Shown: positions 54,655-64,000, counted from the stretch's first letter. The stretch is 64,000 nucleotides of DNA from Paenibacillus sp. FSL H8-0548 (GCF_038630985.1 NZ_CP152049.1:5972501-6036500), one strand, 5' to 3'. A program made the numbers and translations. Notes: generated from the letters alone by a model not told the origin.

Positions 54655-56052
54655 TTATTTTGCGTTATAAAATGCTTCCAATTGGCTGACGATCGCTTCA
54701 AGCGACCCGTCAACACGAGTCTGGCGCTGTTCTTTGTTGAACAACGAGGAAATTTGTTCAGGAAATTGCTGCTCAATGCCGCAAAGCTCAATCGCTTCAT
54801 TGAATTTAGCTGGGTGCGCTGTCGCAAGCGAAACGGTAATCGCTTTGCCATCGCTGTATTTGTCAGCAGCTGCTACACCGCAGGCCGAATGCGGATCAAG
54901 CAGGTAGCTGTTTGCCGCTTCGTATTTTTTAATTGTGCTCAAGCACTCTTGCCCTTGTACGCCATGTGCGCCAAATTCCGCCTGCACCTTGCTCAGCGCT
55001 TCGCCGGAAATGACAATTTGTCCTTCAGCCTTAAACTGATCCATGATCGTGCGAATTTGAGAAGCATCCTCGCCTAGTACGTAATACAAGTAACGCTCAA
55101 AGTTGCTTGCCACTTGAATATCCATTGAAGGACTATAAGTGCTGCGGAAGTCTCCCGGCTTATAAACGCCTTCAAGAATAAAGCGCTCCAAAATATTATT
55201 TTCATTCGTAGCTAGAATCAGCTTGCCAATTGGAAGCCCCATACGCTTCGCCAGATAACCTGCGAAAATATCGCCGAAATTGCCCGTTGGAACGCTGAAG
55301 TTCAGCTCCTTCGCATCCGCCTGCTTTGCAACCTGGAAGTAAGCATAGAAATAATAGACGGTCTGTGCCAAAATACGGACAAAATTAATGGAGTTGATCG
55401 CCGCCAAGTGATTGGTCGCCTTAAAGTCGAGGTCTGCGAACAGATCCTTGATCATACGCTGACAATCATCAAAGTTGCCGTCTACCGATAGATTCAGTAC
55501 ATTGTTTTCCTGAACCGTCGTCATTTGCAGCTCCTGCACCTTACTTACTTTTCCGTGTGGATGCAGAATGCAAATTTTGATGCCTTCCTTGCCCTTAACT
55601 CCCTCAATCGCAGATGCTCCCGTATCGCCTGAGGTTGCCCCAAGAATATGAATCTTCTTGTTTTGCTTCGCTGCAACGTACGTATACAGCTGCCCCATAA
55701 ACTGAAGAGCAATATCTTTAAAGGCGAAGGTTGGTCCGTGGAAGAGCTCCAGCAAATAAAGATCATCCTTTAATTTGCGAACCGGCGTTACTTCTGGATC
55801 ACGGAAGGTCGAATAGCTCGCATACACCATATCCTTCAAATCCTGCTCTGGAATTTCGCCATTCGTATAATACGAGAATATCGCAAGAACAAGCTCTTGA
55901 TAGCTAAGCTCCTGCCACTCCTTTAACGTTTCTGCCGAAATGACCGGAATTTCGCTTGGAACGAGCAGGCCGCCATCATTGCCCAGCCCCATCATGAATG
56001 CGTCGATAAATCCTATTTTTCCAACATTGCCTCTTGTACTGATGTACTCCAT
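54655..56052 (-). CDS. thrC: Threonine synthase
   Basis: 465 aa. Converts O-phosphohomoserine to threonine with PLP in the cytoplasm. PLP lysine is K112 in GPTFAFKDIALQFMG; the phosphate-binding loop is ATSGDTGASAIEG; SVPTGNFGDIFAGYLAKRMG is the second signature. Length and text fit the longer class of threonine synthase (E. coli/yeast-like), not the shorter B. subtilis-like class. ATG at 56052 with AGGAGG about 10 bases upstream. Not in an operon with hom or thrB here. Confidence 0.95.
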   Translation of the reverse strand: MEYISTRGNVGKIGFIDAFMMGLGNDGGLLVPSEIPVISAETLKEWQELSYQELVLAIFSYYTNGEIPEQDLKDMVYASYSTFRDPEVTPVRKLKDDLYLLELFHGPTFAFKDIALQFMGQLYTYVAAKQNKKIHILGATSGDTGASAIEGVKGKEGIKICILHPHGKVSKVQELQMTTVQENNVLNLSVDGNFDDCQRMIKDLFADLDFKATNHLAAINSINFVRILAQTVYYFYAYFQVAKQADAKELNFSVPTGNFGDIFAGYLAKRMGLPIGKLILATNENNILERFILEGVYKPGDFRSTYSPSMDIQVASNFERYLYYVLGEDASQIRTIMDQFKAEGQIVISGEALSKVQAEFGAHGVQGQECLSTIKKYEAANSYLLDPHSACGVAAADKYSDGKAITVSLATAHPAKFNEAIELCGIEQQFPEQISSLFNKEQRQTRVDGSLEAIVSQLEAFYNAK

Positions 56053-56199
56053 TTGTAAAATGCCTCCTATATACAAACCATTATCGTCAATATTATTATC
56101 TAAATCATATCATCGTTTTCCATAATAATCGATTCTTTTCACAACAGTATAGCATTTTTATTGGGCAAGGTGAAACTTATACTTCCCTATATTTGAAGG

Positions 56200-56240
56200 C
56201 AAAACGAAAGACAGCCTATACTGCCGGCTGCCTTTCATTA
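56200..56240 (-). terminator. Rho-independent terminator after the GH43 protein gene
   Basis: On the minus strand GAAAGGCAGCC pairs with GGCTGTCTTTC around a loop, followed by GTTTTGCC. It starts 8 bp after the stop at 56247. Confidence 0.75.
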
Positions 56241-56246
56241 TTTGCA

Positions 56247-59200
56247 TTATTTTACGAAGCTCGCTGCAATCGCTGCAATTTCCGCACGTGTAATTTTATC
56301 CTTTGGCCGCAAGGTTCCGTCCTCGTAGCCTTTAATAATACCTGCCTCTGTTAGAGCAGCAACCGCATCTTTAGCCCAGCTGGATATGTCCGTCTCATCC
56401 GTAAAGATTCGCGGACTAGCTTCAGCAGAAGCAGCTAACTGATCTTTCAGCCCTCTGTACAAAATAATAAATGCTTCTTCTCTCGTCATCTCTTGATTTG
56501 GCCTGAAATTGCCATCAGGGAAGCCTGTAACAATGCCTGCTTCAAACAGACTATTCACATAAATGCTGTACCAGGCTGTTGCTCCCACATCCTCGAAGCT
56601 GGACGCACCCGGTGCAGCCTCCATTCCAAGCAATCTGTACATAACAGCCATAAATTCCGCTCGACTCATCTGCTTATTCGGCTTAAAGCTTCCATCAGGG
56701 AAACCTCCGAAAATATTTTTAGCGGCCAGCTTGTTTATAGCTTCGCTTGCCCAGTGTCCCGCTGTATCCAGAAAGCTAATCTGCGGCTCTGTAGTCGGGC
56801 TTGGCGAAGGACTAACTGTCGGTGATGGACTCGTCGGGTCCGTTGTTGGACTTGTGGTCGGGCTTGGTGATGGACTTGGTGAAGGGCTTGGCGAAGGACT
56901 AGGTTCAACACCCGTATCAGCCTTCTTCTCCACAGTCACGGTCACTGCAGCCATAAAACCGCCATCAGCTGTCGTTGCTGTAATGACAGCCGTTCCTTCC
57001 TTCAGTGCTGTAATACGTCCATTCGTGTCTACCTTCGCAACAGCTTCCTCCGTACTCGTCCAAAGAACGGTTTGGTTTGCGGCAGTCTGCGGCGCTATAA
57101 GCGCAGTAAGCTGTGCCTGCTCCTCTTCCTTCAGCGTAATTTCCGACTTGTCTAAAGAAATGCCTGCGACGCGGACCTCTGTATTCGGCTGTTCAACAGT
57201 CGGTATATTCGCTAGGAGCTGCGTATATTCAGACTCCGTGACAGGGATGACCGTTCCATGACGCGGACTAGCTGGCAGACTGTAGCCTGTTGAAAGCGTC
57301 CATTCACCGGAGCTCAGATCTGTCGTTTCAAACGGCACATAACCTCTGCCTCCGAACTCATCAATGAACAAATACCATTTCTCCTCCGTATTCGATTTGA
57401 ATACGGTTGGTCCTTCTCCTTGGCTAATGATCCCTTTGCCTACGCCTTCTTTAATAACGGTAAATGCAGGATCAAAGATCGAAGAGCCAGATTCCTGCAA
57501 TACAAACTTCCCATTTGGCGTCTGTACAGAGTTGTTCCGCTCATCCTTCGTAAATCGGTAAACCTTGCCGTCATGCTGAATCATCGTCGTATCAATAATG
57601 GAATAACCATAATCCATATACACTTCTGGCTCTGTAAAGCTGTAAAAATCTCTCGTCTTCGCATACATGATGCGCTGATAGCTGCTGCCCGTATGATCCT
57701 CGTTCTCATACAATTTGGAGGCCCAGAACACGATATATTCACCTGTCGCATCATCATAAATCACTTCCGGCGCCCACGTATTCCCCGCTTCCTTCGGAGA
57801 TACCTGCGCCATCCGCTGCTCTGACCAATTCACCAGATCATTCGATTCCCATACCATGATCGAACGACTGCCTGCGGTTTGTGCTGCATTCCAGTCGTTG
57901 TTCCCATTAATCTTCAAATCGGTTGCAATTAAATAAAACTTATCGCCCTCTGGCGCTCTAATGATGAATGGATCACGAACGCCCTTGTCCCCCAAGCTAG
58001 ACAGAATCGCAGGCTTTCCAGCATTTAGTTCATTCCAGTGCAGAGGATCATTTCCTTCGCTTAATGCGAAATAAATCTGCTCGCCATTTGCTGTTCCTTC
58101 TCCTGTGAAGTAACTGAACACATAGCCTGCGTAAGCCTCAGCCTTCGGAAGCTCCTTCACATTTGCTGCAAAAGCCTTTGTAAGCGCAGCTCCGTTTTTC
58201 TCAACAGTCGCCGTAAGTATAACCGTAACGTCCCCACTGCCGTGAGCTGGTCTATGCACCTCACCCGTAGCAGTAACAACTGCTGGAAGTGCAGATGACC
58301 ATGCAATAGTGCTGCCATTGTCGCCTGCTGTCTTCAAAGTCAGGTTGCCGCGAACATCTTGAATGTTATGAACGGTTAATGACGCTGCATCCTTCGCAAC
58401 CGCTTCATCGTTATTCAGCTGTTTTTTTACCGTTAGTGTAAAGGTTTTTATAACTGTCGACAGCCCATCCGTTAAGGTTGCTGTCAAAACCACCGTCGCA
58501 TCTCCCAAAGCGTAGGCCGGTCTTGCCACCGCGCCGCTAGCACTAATAACAGCTTCATTCGCCGATTGCCAAGTAATCGCCGTTCCGTGTGCGCCAGCCG
58601 CTGGCAAATTCAAATCGGTTATAATGGCATCCTTGCTGATGTTCACGCCAAGCAAATCCGACTCACCCAGCAGCTCCGACGCGTGCTGAACGAGCAGCCC
58701 CTCCATGCTTGCAACCTTCAAATCAGCCTTTGCCTTCAGTTCACTGATTTCAGAAGCAAGCAAGGCGCCATCATAGATTTGGAAATCCGCAAGCATACCG
58801 CCAAAGTAAGGGTCTCCCGAGTAAAAGGATTTCCCAATAAAGCCGCTGATTCCGTCTGTTTTCTTAATTTGATCAAGCGTAAAGCCGCCCGTCGTGCTGG
58901 ATGACACTAACACACCGTCGATGTACAGCGAAAGCTTGCCATCTGTTCCGGACATGACCGCTGTAACCAGCTTCCATTCGCCTGATTGCAGCGCAGTCGT
59001 TTTAGTCGAAGCTTCATTGCGCCAGCCGTTCGTCGCGATTCCTAGACGTGCCGTGCTGTCCGCATTGTATTTTGGCGTCATGTACAAATAATGGGTGTCG
59101 TTCTGTCCGAGTGCAAACAGCCATTCCGCGCTGCTCTTGCCGTTCCAGTTCACGAGCGCTGAGACAGTAATATCCGTCAGCCCATCCAAAACGCCCTGCG

Positions 59201-62159
59201 GCATTTCAATATAGGAGCTCGTGCTGCCTCCAGTAAAGCTGATCGCTCCCGCAGCAGCCGTATTGATCCATTCCGCGTTAGCCGGATTGATCCACTTGCC
59301 GTTATGCTGACCCGCCTGATCCTTAACTGTCTCACCATCCACATCGCTCATATCATAATGAACGATCAGCTCGGATTCGGAAGAAGCTGGCGGCTCAACG
59401 ACATCACCTGTTTTTTCCGCAACTATAATCCAGCTAATTTGCGGGTCCGAGCTGGAGGTTCCTGCCGTTGAAGAACGGTGTACCGTCAGCTCCAGCTTCC
59501 CATCCGCAACTGATACGTCGCCATAGCTGAGCACATCACTTGCTGCTGTAAAGACGTAACCGCTCGTCTTGACCGAACCATTCAACATAATATCTGCAAT
59601 TCGCTGGCCATTCGAATATTGCGACCACGGATCGTATAGGCCTACATAAACATCGTAGCTTCCATTATCCAGGTCGAAGCGATACGTCAGATCATCGCCT
59701 GCATTGCTTTTCAAATAACGCAGCGATGTGAAAATATTGCCGCTGTTAGTGCCGGACGTAGCTGTATTATCGCCGACATACCCCCAGCTTTGGCCATCGG
59801 TAGCGTTATATTGCTGATCAATTACTGCTCCGTTAAGTACGTTCTCCTCGCCCATTAAAGCGATCATATCCATATAATCAGCAGTTTCCGCTCCTCCTGC
59901 ATTGACGAAATAAGCGTTTTTCTCAGGAATGACATATAGCTGATGCTCAATGCTTTTATTCGAGAGCTGAGTCAGCGTACCATTAATTCGAACTGTGCCT
60001 GGCTTCGAGAAGGTAGTGGCATTCACACTCCATTCAACAGGCGTATCCTTAATCGTTCCGTCTGATAAGGTAACATTGACCGTCGACGGAAGCGCTGGAG
60101 CTTTGCCTATGGTCGTACTTGAAGGGAGCACGGTATTAATCGATACTCTACCCATGCCGTCTAATAGATCAAGCGTCCATTCATCATGCCAGCGAAGAGT
60201 AATCTCATCATTTTGACCAAATTGAATAGGCAGCCAAACATAACGAGAGTTCGTTAAATCATTTTTATTCCAGCGATCTCCCATGTAAATAAATTTACCA
60301 GCTGCAGCATCCACCGGTATGACATGCGTGCTTTGCGAGCCATAGGTCGTTGAGCTCTCTGGAGCAACATCGCGCATCGTCTTCCACGGCCCCATAATGT
60401 TGTCAGCAACGGTATACTTACCTACGTTCGGATCCCAGCCGGTTGCCCCAGACGTAATCATGTAGTATTTCCCTTGGTACTTGAATAGAGCCGGAGCTTC
60501 ACGCTGCGCAAGCGGGAATACACGCACATAATCGACTCCATATTCCGCTTTATACTGCGTATCGCGCTCTACATTGCCATCCTTATGCCAGCCCACAATA
60601 TCTGTATACGAATCATTCAGCTTGGAAATGTATATCGTTAAGTTTTCTTCGCTTGAATATACCAAATAGCCTGTGCCATCATCATCCTTGAATAACGTCA
60701 TATCCCGCGCCATTCCTGGTGAATTCGGCTGTCCATCGTCTGTAGCTCCTGCCGGAGCGCGGTCCATACGATGACTTTCCTGATAGACAAACGGCCCAAT
60801 CGGAGAATCGCTCAGCGCATAACCTGCCTCCGCCTTCGCATAGTTCGCCGTCGAAGTGGTGCTTGGACCATCGGTGTGCATCCACATCACATATTTTTCC
60901 GTCAAATCATTATAAATGACCTTTGGACGTTCAATGATACGATCTATACCAATATCATTCAAAATATCAGCCTTATCCGTTCGTCCTTCATACAAAGCTG
61001 AAATGAGCGGATCATTCTCAAAATCATCCGCAGACTCGATCGCGGTTAGCGCAAGGCCTTTATCCTCCCAATTGTACAGATCCTTCGATGTATATACCCG
61101 AACGCCTCTAGCCGGCAAATAACCGTGTGTTTTATCCTCTCCGTACCAGTAATATGCCTCAGTCTGATCATCATAGATGATGCCTGCACCATGTGCCTGA
61201 ATGAGCGCTCCGTTTGTATCCCGCCAGACAGCGCCTGGCTGGAAGGAATTATACGGCTCATTTACTGCCAGCTCCGATATCCCGCTCGTCAAGGCAGCGA
61301 TTGCAGTGATGATCTGCTCTTGGATTGCCGGCTCCGTAATATCCGCATTGCTGCCGACTAGCGACTGTACCAGCGTTTCGCTAGTCTGAATAATCATATT
61401 CAGCGAAGCAATGCTATACGGCGTATACATGTCATTTGCCGCTTCTGCTTTTGCCGCTGCAATCTTATTCTCTAAATCAGAGAGCGGAATCGTGACGTTC
61501 AGTCTAATCATAAGATAATTGATGAGCGGATCATTATAATTGCTGAGCGCAGCTGTTGCCGGCCCTTTAATACGAACGTTCAGCTGTCCGTCAGTTACAC
61601 TGACCTTCCGATAAGTAACGACCGTCTCGGTTCCCTCTCCCCCAATGGCAAAGTCGCCATTAGACACATTGTTATCTTCCAAAAGCAAATGAACGCTTCG
61701 GCCGCTCCAAGGATTTTTGAAGCCAAAGGTGACATCGTATTCACCTATCGGCAGCTCGAAGCTATAAGCAATTTCCTTATCTCTCACCTGAGTACCGTTA
61801 TAATATCTTAACGAGCCTGATTTTGTCGCTGCATCATTAACGCTTGTATTTGTCGTTGTTGTCACAAGCCCCCATGATTTTGACGTTTCTGGATCAACTC
61901 CGTACAGCTGCTCCGTCAATGAGCTGTACAGACCAAGCTTGTCGCTTCCTTCCAGCGTAGCTGGCGTTGGATCTCCTGCATTCACAAAATAAAGAATGTA
62001 GTCGTTATCCTTCAACTCTTGGTCAGTAAATTGGTCTGTGACGGCAGTCACAGCTTGCGGTTCTTCACTCGCTGCATAGGCAGGCGTTAGTGAGGTTAAC
62101 ATCGACGCAAGCAGCGCGCAGCATAACGTCACAGACAACCATTTCTTTTTTCTCAACAA
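56247..62159 (-). CDS. Giant SLH-anchored protein with two GH43-like modules
   Basis: About 1970 aa. Start taken as the TTG at 62159 (GGAGG 7 bases upstream); an ATG six bases earlier abuts that site. Order: signal peptide; CBM6/malectin-like module (about 35-220); linker; GH43 module 1 (about 300-670, HGAGIIYDDQTEAYYWYGED, MARDMTLFKDDDGTGYLVYS, similar to exo-beta-1,3-galactanases); Ig-like Big_4; second CBM-like module; LamG-like domain (about 930-1120); two atrophied Ig-like repeats; GH43 module 2 (about 1335-1640, GVRDPFIIRAPEGDKFYLIA, NTWAPEVIYDDATGEY); Big_2; Pro/Ser linker; three SLH domains at the C-terminus (SRAEF, TREEA, TRAEI). The whole works at the cell surface on plant or arabinogalactan-type polysaccharides. 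Stand-alone gene. Confidence 0.9.
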   Translation of the reverse strand: MLRKKKWLSVTLCCALLASMLTSLTPAYAASEEPQAVTAVTDQFTDQELKDNDYILYFVNAGDPTPATLEGSDKLGLYSSLTEQLYGVDPETSKSWGLVTTTTNTSVNDAATKSGSLRYYNGTQVRDKEIAYSFELPIGEYDVTFGFKNPWSGRSVHLLLEDNNVSNGDFAIGGEGTETVVTYRKVSVTDGQLNVRIKGPATAALSNYNDPLINYLMIRLNVTIPLSDLENKIAAAKAEAANDMYTPYSIASLNMIIQTSETLVQSLVGSNADITEPAIQEQIITAIAALTSGISELAVNEPYNSFQPGAVWRDTNGALIQAHGAGIIYDDQTEAYYWYGEDKTHGYLPARGVRVYTSKDLYNWEDKGLALTAIESADDFENDPLISALYEGRTDKADILNDIGIDRIIERPKVIYNDLTEKYVMWMHTDGPSTTSTANYAKAEAGYALSDSPIGPFVYQESHRMDRAPAGATDDGQPNSPGMARDMTLFKDDDGTGYLVYSSEENLTIYISKLNDSYTDIVGWHKDGNVERDTQYKAEYGVDYVRVFPLAQREAPALFKYQGKYYMITSGATGWDPNVGKYTVADNIMGPWKTMRDVAPESSTTYGSQSTHVIPVDAAAGKFIYMGDRWNKNDLTNSRYVWLPIQFGQNDEITLRWHDEWTLDLLDGMGRVSINTVLPSSTTIGKAPALPSTVNVTLSDGTIKDTPVEWSVNATTFSKPGTVRINGTLTQLSNKSIEHQLYVIPEKNAYFVNAGGAETADYMDMIALMGEENVLNGAVIDQQYNATDGQSWGYVGDNTATSGTNSGNIFTSLRYLKSNAGDDLTYRFDLDNGSYDVYVGLYDPWSQYSNGQRIADIMLNGSVKTSGYVFTAASDVLSYGDVSVADGKLELTVHRSSTAGTSSSDPQISWIIVAEKTGDVVEPPASSESELIVHYDMSDVDGETVKDQAGQHNGKWINPANAEWINTAAAGAISFTGGSTSSYIEMPQGVLDGLTDITVSALVNWNGKSSAEWLFALGQNDTHYLYMTPKYNADSTARLGIATNGWRNEASTKTTALQSGEWKLVTAVMSGTDGKLSLYIDGVLVSSSTTGGFTLDQIKKTDGISGFIGKSFYSGDPYFGGMLADFQIYDGALLASEISELKAKADLKVASMEGLLVQHASELLGESDLLGVNISKDAIITDLNLPAAGAHGTAITWQSANEAVISASGAVARPAYALGDATVVLTATLTDGLSTVIKTFTLTVKKQLNNDEAVAKDAASLTVHNIQDVRGNLTLKTAGDNGSTIAWSSALPAVVTATGEVHRPAHGSGDVTVILTATVEKNGAALTKAFAANVKELPKAEAYAGYVFSYFTGEGTANGEQIYFALSEGNDPLHWNELNAGKPAILSSLGDKGVRDPFIIRAPEGDKFYLIATDLKINGNNDWNAAQTAGSRSIMVWESNDLVNWSEQRMAQVSPKEAGNTWAPEVIYDDATGEYIVFWASKLYENEDHTGSSYQRIMYAKTRDFYSFTEPEVYMDYGYSIIDTTMIQHDGKVYRFTKDERNNSVQTPNGKFVLQESGSSIFDPAFTVIKEGVGKGIISQGEGPTVFKSNTEEKWYLFIDEFGGRGYVPFETTDLSSGEWTLSTGYSLPASPRHGTVIPVTESEYTQLLANIPTVEQPNTEVRVAGISLDKSEITLKEEEQAQLTALIAPQTAANQTVLWTSTEEAVAKVDTNGRITALKEGTAVITATTADGGFMAAVTVTVEKKADTGVEPSPSPSPSPSPSPSPTTSPTTDPTSPSPTVSPSPSPTTEPQISFLDTAGHWASEAINKLAAKNIFGGFPDGSFKPNKQMSRAEFMAVMYRLLGMEAAPGASSFEDVGATAWYSIYVNSLFEAGIVTGFPDGNFRPNQEMTREEAFIILYRGLKDQLAASAEASPRIFTDETDISSWAKDAVAALTEAGIIKGYEDGTLRPKDKITRAEIAAIAASFVK

Positions 62160-62193
62160 TGTCATTCCTCCCAAAACCCATTGATCGCTCACA

Positions 62194-62208
62194 CTGAATG
62201 CGCTTACA
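62194..62208 (-). promoter_or_regulatory. Candidate cre site (catabolite repression)
   Basis: On the minus strand TTGTAAGCGCATTCA matches the relaxed B. subtilis CcpA-binding consensus WTGNAANCGNWWNCA at every position. It ends about 35 bp before the TTG start of the GH43 protein gene, a place where bound CcpA would block transcription. A glycosidase gene repressed by preferred sugars is plausible. The match could occur by chance. Confidence 0.5.
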
Positions 62209-62761
62209 ACCTTTTGCTTTTAGAACGTCACCACGAATGATATCGAAGATCAAAAAACGATTCAACTGAACAATCTAAACGACAGTATACTTCAGTCAGC
62301 AGCTCTTATTATCGTACGATTAGTGCTGAATTGTTCACCTAGGTTTGTTTTTTTCACTGCCTGGAGCGCTCGTTCAGCCGCCATCGCAATGCTCGTTGCG
62401 CAATATTATGCTTCACTACAAAACTTCTGCTGCTGCTTAGCTTTGAACGTGTATGCTGCCTCTAATGCTCCGGCCGGCTATCCTGCACCAGTGCAGTAAC
62501 TTTACACTTTCAAGCCTCTGTGAAGTACCTATCTTGTACATCTGCACTAGAATGGCTTACTTTTGAGCTTCTATGCTTATATCAGGGCGTCTATCCTGCA
62601 CCATGTACATGATAGACACCCTCCTGCTTAAAAATATAGCCGCTATGTTGCGAATATGCAGGATAGCGGCTGCTGCGCCAAACTTATTTACTTTTGTCTC
62701 GCTTCTCCGCCAGTCTTCGATTGGTCATGACTATACGAGAAATGCCCTAGGGCTAGCAACA

Positions 62762-62808
62762 AAAAAACGAGCCGCTAGAATTGCTTCTTGGGCTCGTTTT
62801 GCGTATTG
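62762..62808 (-). terminator. Rho-independent terminator after the pentapeptide-repeat gene
   Basis: On the minus strand AAACGAGCC pairs with GGCTCGTTT across an imperfect inner stem, followed by T7. It lies 35 bp after the stop at 62843. Confidence 0.85.
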
Positions 62809-62842
62809 CTTTTCCTCATTGCTGCTCTTACCGTGATCTCGC

Positions 62843-63505
62843 CTACGATGACATCCCGTCATTCACCACAAGCCCAAAAATCGTCGCAAACGTAATCGCC
62901 TGCGCAGGCGATATGATGCAGCGCCGCAATTCCTCAAGCGAAACGCCCAAGCCGTTAAACTCACAGCTGCTAATATCTATGCCGCCAAGCTTGGTCAGCG
63001 ACAGCTGCGCTTGATCAATATTTACTTCATGTAAAGAAAAGCTGGCTAGTGTCATATTGGACATATCTGCCTTGGCTAGCGAGCTTTTCTGAAACTTAAC
63101 ATTCTTGGCATTTGAAAAACGCATCACGGCATAATCTCCGACGCATTGCTCGAAGAGTACATTCCGAAGCGTTGAGCCTGTAATATCCATACCGAGCATT
63201 TTGCAGTTGTGGAAGGAAACGCGATGCAAAACAACCTCGCTCAGCTCGATATTCGATAAATCACAATTTTCGAACCGCACATCAGTAAACTCTGCCTTAC
63301 GCAGGCTTGTCGCGCGGAATACGACGTTATTAAACACGACTCTATCGAAGCAAGCTTTATAGGCAGATTGATTTTGAATGCTGCAATCCTTAATGATGCT
63401 GTCGCTAATTTCATGCTCATCCGCCCACTCGTAATCTGGAACGTCTAATGTTTCAAGAGTGCTCGGTAGTTTGGGAGCTTCGATTTTCACTTTTTTACTG
63501 GACAT
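62843..63505 (-). CDS. Pentapeptide-repeat protein
   Basis: 220 aa. From about residue 50 to 185 the sequence follows the A(D/N)LXX-type five-residue periodicity: VVFNNVVFRATSLRKAEFTD, VRFENCDLSNIELSEVVLHR, VSFHNCKMLGMDITGSTLRN, FQKSSLAKADMSNMTL and LTKLGGIDISSCEFNGL. Such proteins form a right-handed quadrilateral helix; some mimic DNA and protect gyrase, but most have unknown roles. The short C-terminal helix (VSLEELRRCIISPAQAITFA) is the common end of the YjbI-like group. Stand-alone gene. Confidence 0.88.
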   Translation of the reverse strand: MSSKKVKIEAPKLPSTLETLDVPDYEWADEHEISDSIIKDCSIQNQSAYKACFDRVVFNNVVFRATSLRKAEFTDVRFENCDLSNIELSEVVLHRVSFHNCKMLGMDITGSTLRNVLFEQCVGDYAVMRFSNAKNVKFQKSSLAKADMSNMTLASFSLHEVNIDQAQLSLTKLGGIDISSCEFNGLGVSLEELRRCIISPAQAITFATIFGLVVNDGMSS

Positions 63506-63707
63506 ATGCTTGATGACCTGCCTTTATTTAGTTGTGATTGCAAACGCAAACAAAAATTGCTGAATTTCTTAGGGAATATTCTTCAAAGCGTAGTCAGCAT
63601 GGTTATCCTATTCTAGAACAACCAGCAGCAACTGATTATCTCTATATTATACACATACAAATTACGATTGGGTGATATCGAGCAAACTCCTTTCTCAGAT
63701 TTATATC

Positions 63708-63922
63708 TTAATTGATCCCTAGACTGCTAGTAGACTTTAAACGATCTGCTTGTTTGGCCAAGTACTCCTTCAGCATTGTTAACGTTATCTCTGATATTTC
63801 GAGATCGACAAGCTCCAGCATCAACGCTTTGTGCTAAGGACATAAGCTTTTATTGTTTTCGGACTACATCCTTGAATACGATTGTCAGCCTCGTACAACT
63901 GCCACAATTCACTCAAGTTCAA
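63708..63922 (-). pseudogene. Tyrosine recombinase remnant, frameshifted N-terminus
   Basis: On the minus strand a TTG start at 63922, with GGGGAGG 7 bases upstream, reads MNLSELWQLYEADNRIQGC then SPKTIKAYVLSTK before a TGA. From about 63835 the reading continues in another frame as LMLELVDLEISEITLTMLKE and YLAKQADRLK, up to a TAA at 63708. Together they match the core-binding N-terminal domain of XerC/D-like recombinases (SPKTIKAY..., then ...ISEIT...L..YL). The catalytic domain is absent. Remnant of a lost integrase or transposon recombinase. Confidence 0.75.
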
Positions 63923-63980
63923 AACAAAACCTCCCCTTAGAAGCTATTAATTCTAGTTTACTTCGAAGGAGAGGTTTTAA
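63921..63980 (-). terminator. Inverted repeat overlapping the recombinase ribosome binding site
   Basis: AAAACCTCTCCTTCGAAG and CTTCTAAGGGGAGGTTTT (minus-strand sense) pair with two mismatches around a loop of about 17 bases, followed by TTTTGTTTTG-like sequence. It can end a transcript entering from the right, and its second arm contains the ribosome binding site of the recombinase remnant. Confidence 0.6.
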
Positions 63981-64000
63981 TCTTCTTGCCTTTTGAACTA

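Larger units (their letters stand above)
62160..62842. other. Intergenic region with promoter area and hairpin repeats
   Basis: No convincing gene. The left part is the 5' region of the GH43 protein gene with a cre-like site. 62477-62502 carries the hairpin CTGCACCAGTGCAG, and 62588-62620 a longer one (GGCGTCTATC against GATAGACACC). Both share the word CTATCCTGCACC. The right end is the pentapeptide protein's terminator. Confidence 0.6.

Overview
The window looks like a chromosomal segment of a Paenibacillus-type Firmicute. The evidence is the gene content rather than any marker gene: S-layer-homology (SLH) anchored glycosidases, two AraC-type response regulator / YesM-like kinase pairs beside sugar ABC importers without their own ATPase, strong AGGAGG ribosome binding sites, frequent TTG and GTG starts, and many hairpin-rich intergenic repeats. 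I saw no rRNA, tRNA, CRISPR array or intact transposase.

Layout. 1-3148 (minus): arginine catabolism operon rocD-rocF-rocA, with rocA cut by the left edge. 3480-6767 (minus): a small conserved acidic protein, the Mn-dependent pyrophosphatase ppaC and a chemoreceptor. 6946-7593 (plus): a two-helix membrane protein that seems to start at an ATT codon, followed by a 123-bp tandem repeat. 8339-13013 (plus): an ECF sigma factor, a polytopic membrane protein, and an ABC transporter with one ATPase and two different permeases. 13333-17276 (minus): an ArsR regulator, an SRPBCC protein and an unusually built UvrA-like ATPase.

17368-30024 (minus) is a carbohydrate locus. It encodes a solute-binding lipoprotein, two permeases, a sensor kinase and response regulator, an SLH-anchored protein, a 765-aa secreted protein, a BadF-type sugar kinase and a GH4 6-phospho-glycosidase. 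Import, sensing, cell-surface capture, phosphorylation and hydrolysis are thus encoded in a row. 30252-33078 (minus) holds two xylose-isomerase-like TIM-barrel proteins and a Gfo/Idh/MocA dehydrogenase, with a divergent AraC regulator at 33217-34083. 34990-45275 (minus) is a second carbohydrate locus: kinase, regulator, binding protein, two permeases, GH130-like protein, FAD-dependent oxidoreductase and SGNH esterase.

45715-56052 is mixed housekeeping: two GNAT acetyltransferases, a MetF-like protein, a eukaryote-type UDP-sugar pyrophosphorylase coupled to a LysR regulator, ilvE, an exported membrane protein, a second SRPBCC protein and thrC. 56247-62159 (minus) encodes a secreted protein of about 1970 residues with two GH43-like modules, carbohydrate-binding modules, Ig-like repeats and three SLH domains; a cre-like site lies upstream. 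The right end has a pentapeptide-repeat protein and the frameshifted remnant of a tyrosine recombinase.

Most distinctive are the UvrA-like operon, the SLH/secreted-protein pair in the first carbohydrate locus, a 201-bp palindromic element present twice (13143-13344 and 54367-54567), and several smaller inverted-repeat families. All functional statements come from reading motifs by eye; no database search was run.
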